Shown here one piece after another: positions 16,329 to 16,888 of a DNA stretch of 16,888 nucleotides. The stretch's first letter is position 1; the number at the start of each line of letters is the position of its first letter. The stretch covers positions 30,320-47,207 of the forward strand of contig DFYP01000141.1 of assembly GCA_002382645.1 (NCBI GenBank), written 5' to 3'. The notes under the pieces were generated by a model. It did no database searches and was not told where the DNA came from. It saw only the letters and a list, made by a program, of their open reading frames with translations. The stretch is from Desulfovibrio sp. UBA4079 (GTDB lineage: Bacteria; Desulfobacterota; Desulfovibrionia; Desulfovibrionales; Desulfovibrionaceae). The position numbers and the translations under genes are program-made.

Positions 16329-16888
16329 ATGTCCGAACAGCAGTTCGCCAATGTGGACGCATACATCGCCGACCTCAAGGGCAAGCTCCAGAAGAACAAC
16401 GAGTGCGGCAACACCTGGTACAACCTGGGAGTGGCCCTGCTCTCCAAGCGCGACTTCATGGAGGCCGAGCGGGCCCTGCGCGAGGCCGTGACCCATTCGC
16501 CCAAGCTGGCCGAGGCCTATGTGCAGCTGGGCGGCATCTCCATGCACCGCGGGGACCTGGCCTCCTGCCTGAGCTTCAATATCCAGGCCACCCAGGTGCG
16601 GCCGTTCTTCGCCGTGCCCTGGGGCAACATCGGCTTCTGCCACCTCCAGCAGGGCGACTCGGACAAGGCCATCCAGGCCCTGGAAAAGGCCATCAAGTAC
16701 GACCCCAATTTCATCCAGGCCCTGGCCACCAAGGGCAGCGCCCATTTCCAGCGCGGCGAGCTGGACGACGCCCAGCGCGACTTGGAAAAGGCCGTGCAGC
16801 TCCAGCCCAAGTTCGGCCCGGCCTGGAACAACCTGGCCCTGGTCCACGCCGAGAAGGGCGCCTGGGCCCAGGCCGACGAGTGCGTGAA
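16329..16888 (+). CDS. Tetratricopeptide repeat protein, N-terminal part (3' end outside window)
   Basis: The frame stays open to the right edge, giving 186 complete codons. The ATG at 16329 follows AAGGA by 9 nt. Consecutive 34-residue TPR units can be aligned at about 27-60, 61-94, 95-128, 129-162 and from 163, with typical WYNLGVALL, AEAYVQLGG, WGNIGFCHLQQGD, AIKYDPN and AWNNLALVHAEKG helices. No signal peptide is seen, so a cytoplasmic scaffold or assembly role is likely. It is the third gene of the ykgJ-like operon. The total length and any C-terminal domain are unknown. Confidence 0.92.
   Translation, partial: MSEQQFANVDAYIADLKGKLQKNNECGNTWYNLGVALLSKRDFMEAERALREAVTHSPKLAEAYVQLGGISMHRGDLASCLSFNIQATQVRPFFAVPWGNIGFCHLQQGDSDKAIQALEKAIKYDPNFIQALATKGSAHFQRGELDDAQRDLEKAVQLQPKFGPAWNNLALVHAEKGAWAQADECV

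Overview
The window looks like chromosomal DNA of a high-GC sulfate-reducing Desulfovibrionaceae-type deltaproteobacterium (Desulfobacterota). The main reasons are a 62-residue ferredoxin that closely resembles Desulfovibrio africanus ferredoxin III (7 Cys plus Asp), a multiheme cytochrome c, a Tat-exported four-cluster Fe-S protein paired with a small cytochrome b, and a MoeA fused to a molybdate-binding-like domain. This assignment rests on recognised protein families, not on a database search. The whole window is densely coding. I see no insertion sequence, prophage, CRISPR array or rRNA.

Layout, left to right. (1) 2-283: the C-terminal end of a SPOR-domain protein, convergent with an EAL-HDOD signalling protein (287-1552). 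(2) A small Cys-containing exported protein (1681-2079) is divergent from an exported eight-haem cytochrome c (2333-4024). Their shared intergenic region carries a symmetric perfect TATAAT element. (3) A strong hairpin terminator separates the cytochrome from two convergent minus-strand genes: an M6-type peptidase with an altered active site (5447-6643) and a secreted alpha/beta hydrolase (4098-5414). (4) tRNA-Leu(CAG) at 6770-6856 has its own promoter and terminator and lies just downstream of citrate synthase gltA (6923-8218). (5) A PAS/sigma-54 activator (8372-9754) is divergent from a two-gene redox module: a Tat-signal Fe-S protein (9927-10922) and an overlapping membrane cytochrome b (10912-11373). 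A candidate sigma-54 promoter lies between them. (6) Convergent with that module is a minus-strand operon, an M29 aminopeptidase (13319-14518) followed by MoeA-PBP (11370-13310). (7) Divergent from it is a monocistronic 3Fe-4S/4Fe-4S-type ferredoxin (14761-14949) with its own promoter and terminator. (8) The last stretch is a tight operon of a YkgJ-like cysteine-cluster protein, a 115-residue unknown and a TPR protein that runs off the right edge.

Functionally the window is mostly electron transfer and its control: haem c, haem b, several Fe-S proteins, a candidate redox-sensing PAS activator and molybdenum/tungsten cofactor insertion. The most interesting unit is the activator plus the Fe-S/cytochrome b pair. 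It resembles the quinone-linked half of a formate dehydrogenase or related molybdoenzyme, but no catalytic subunit is present in the window.
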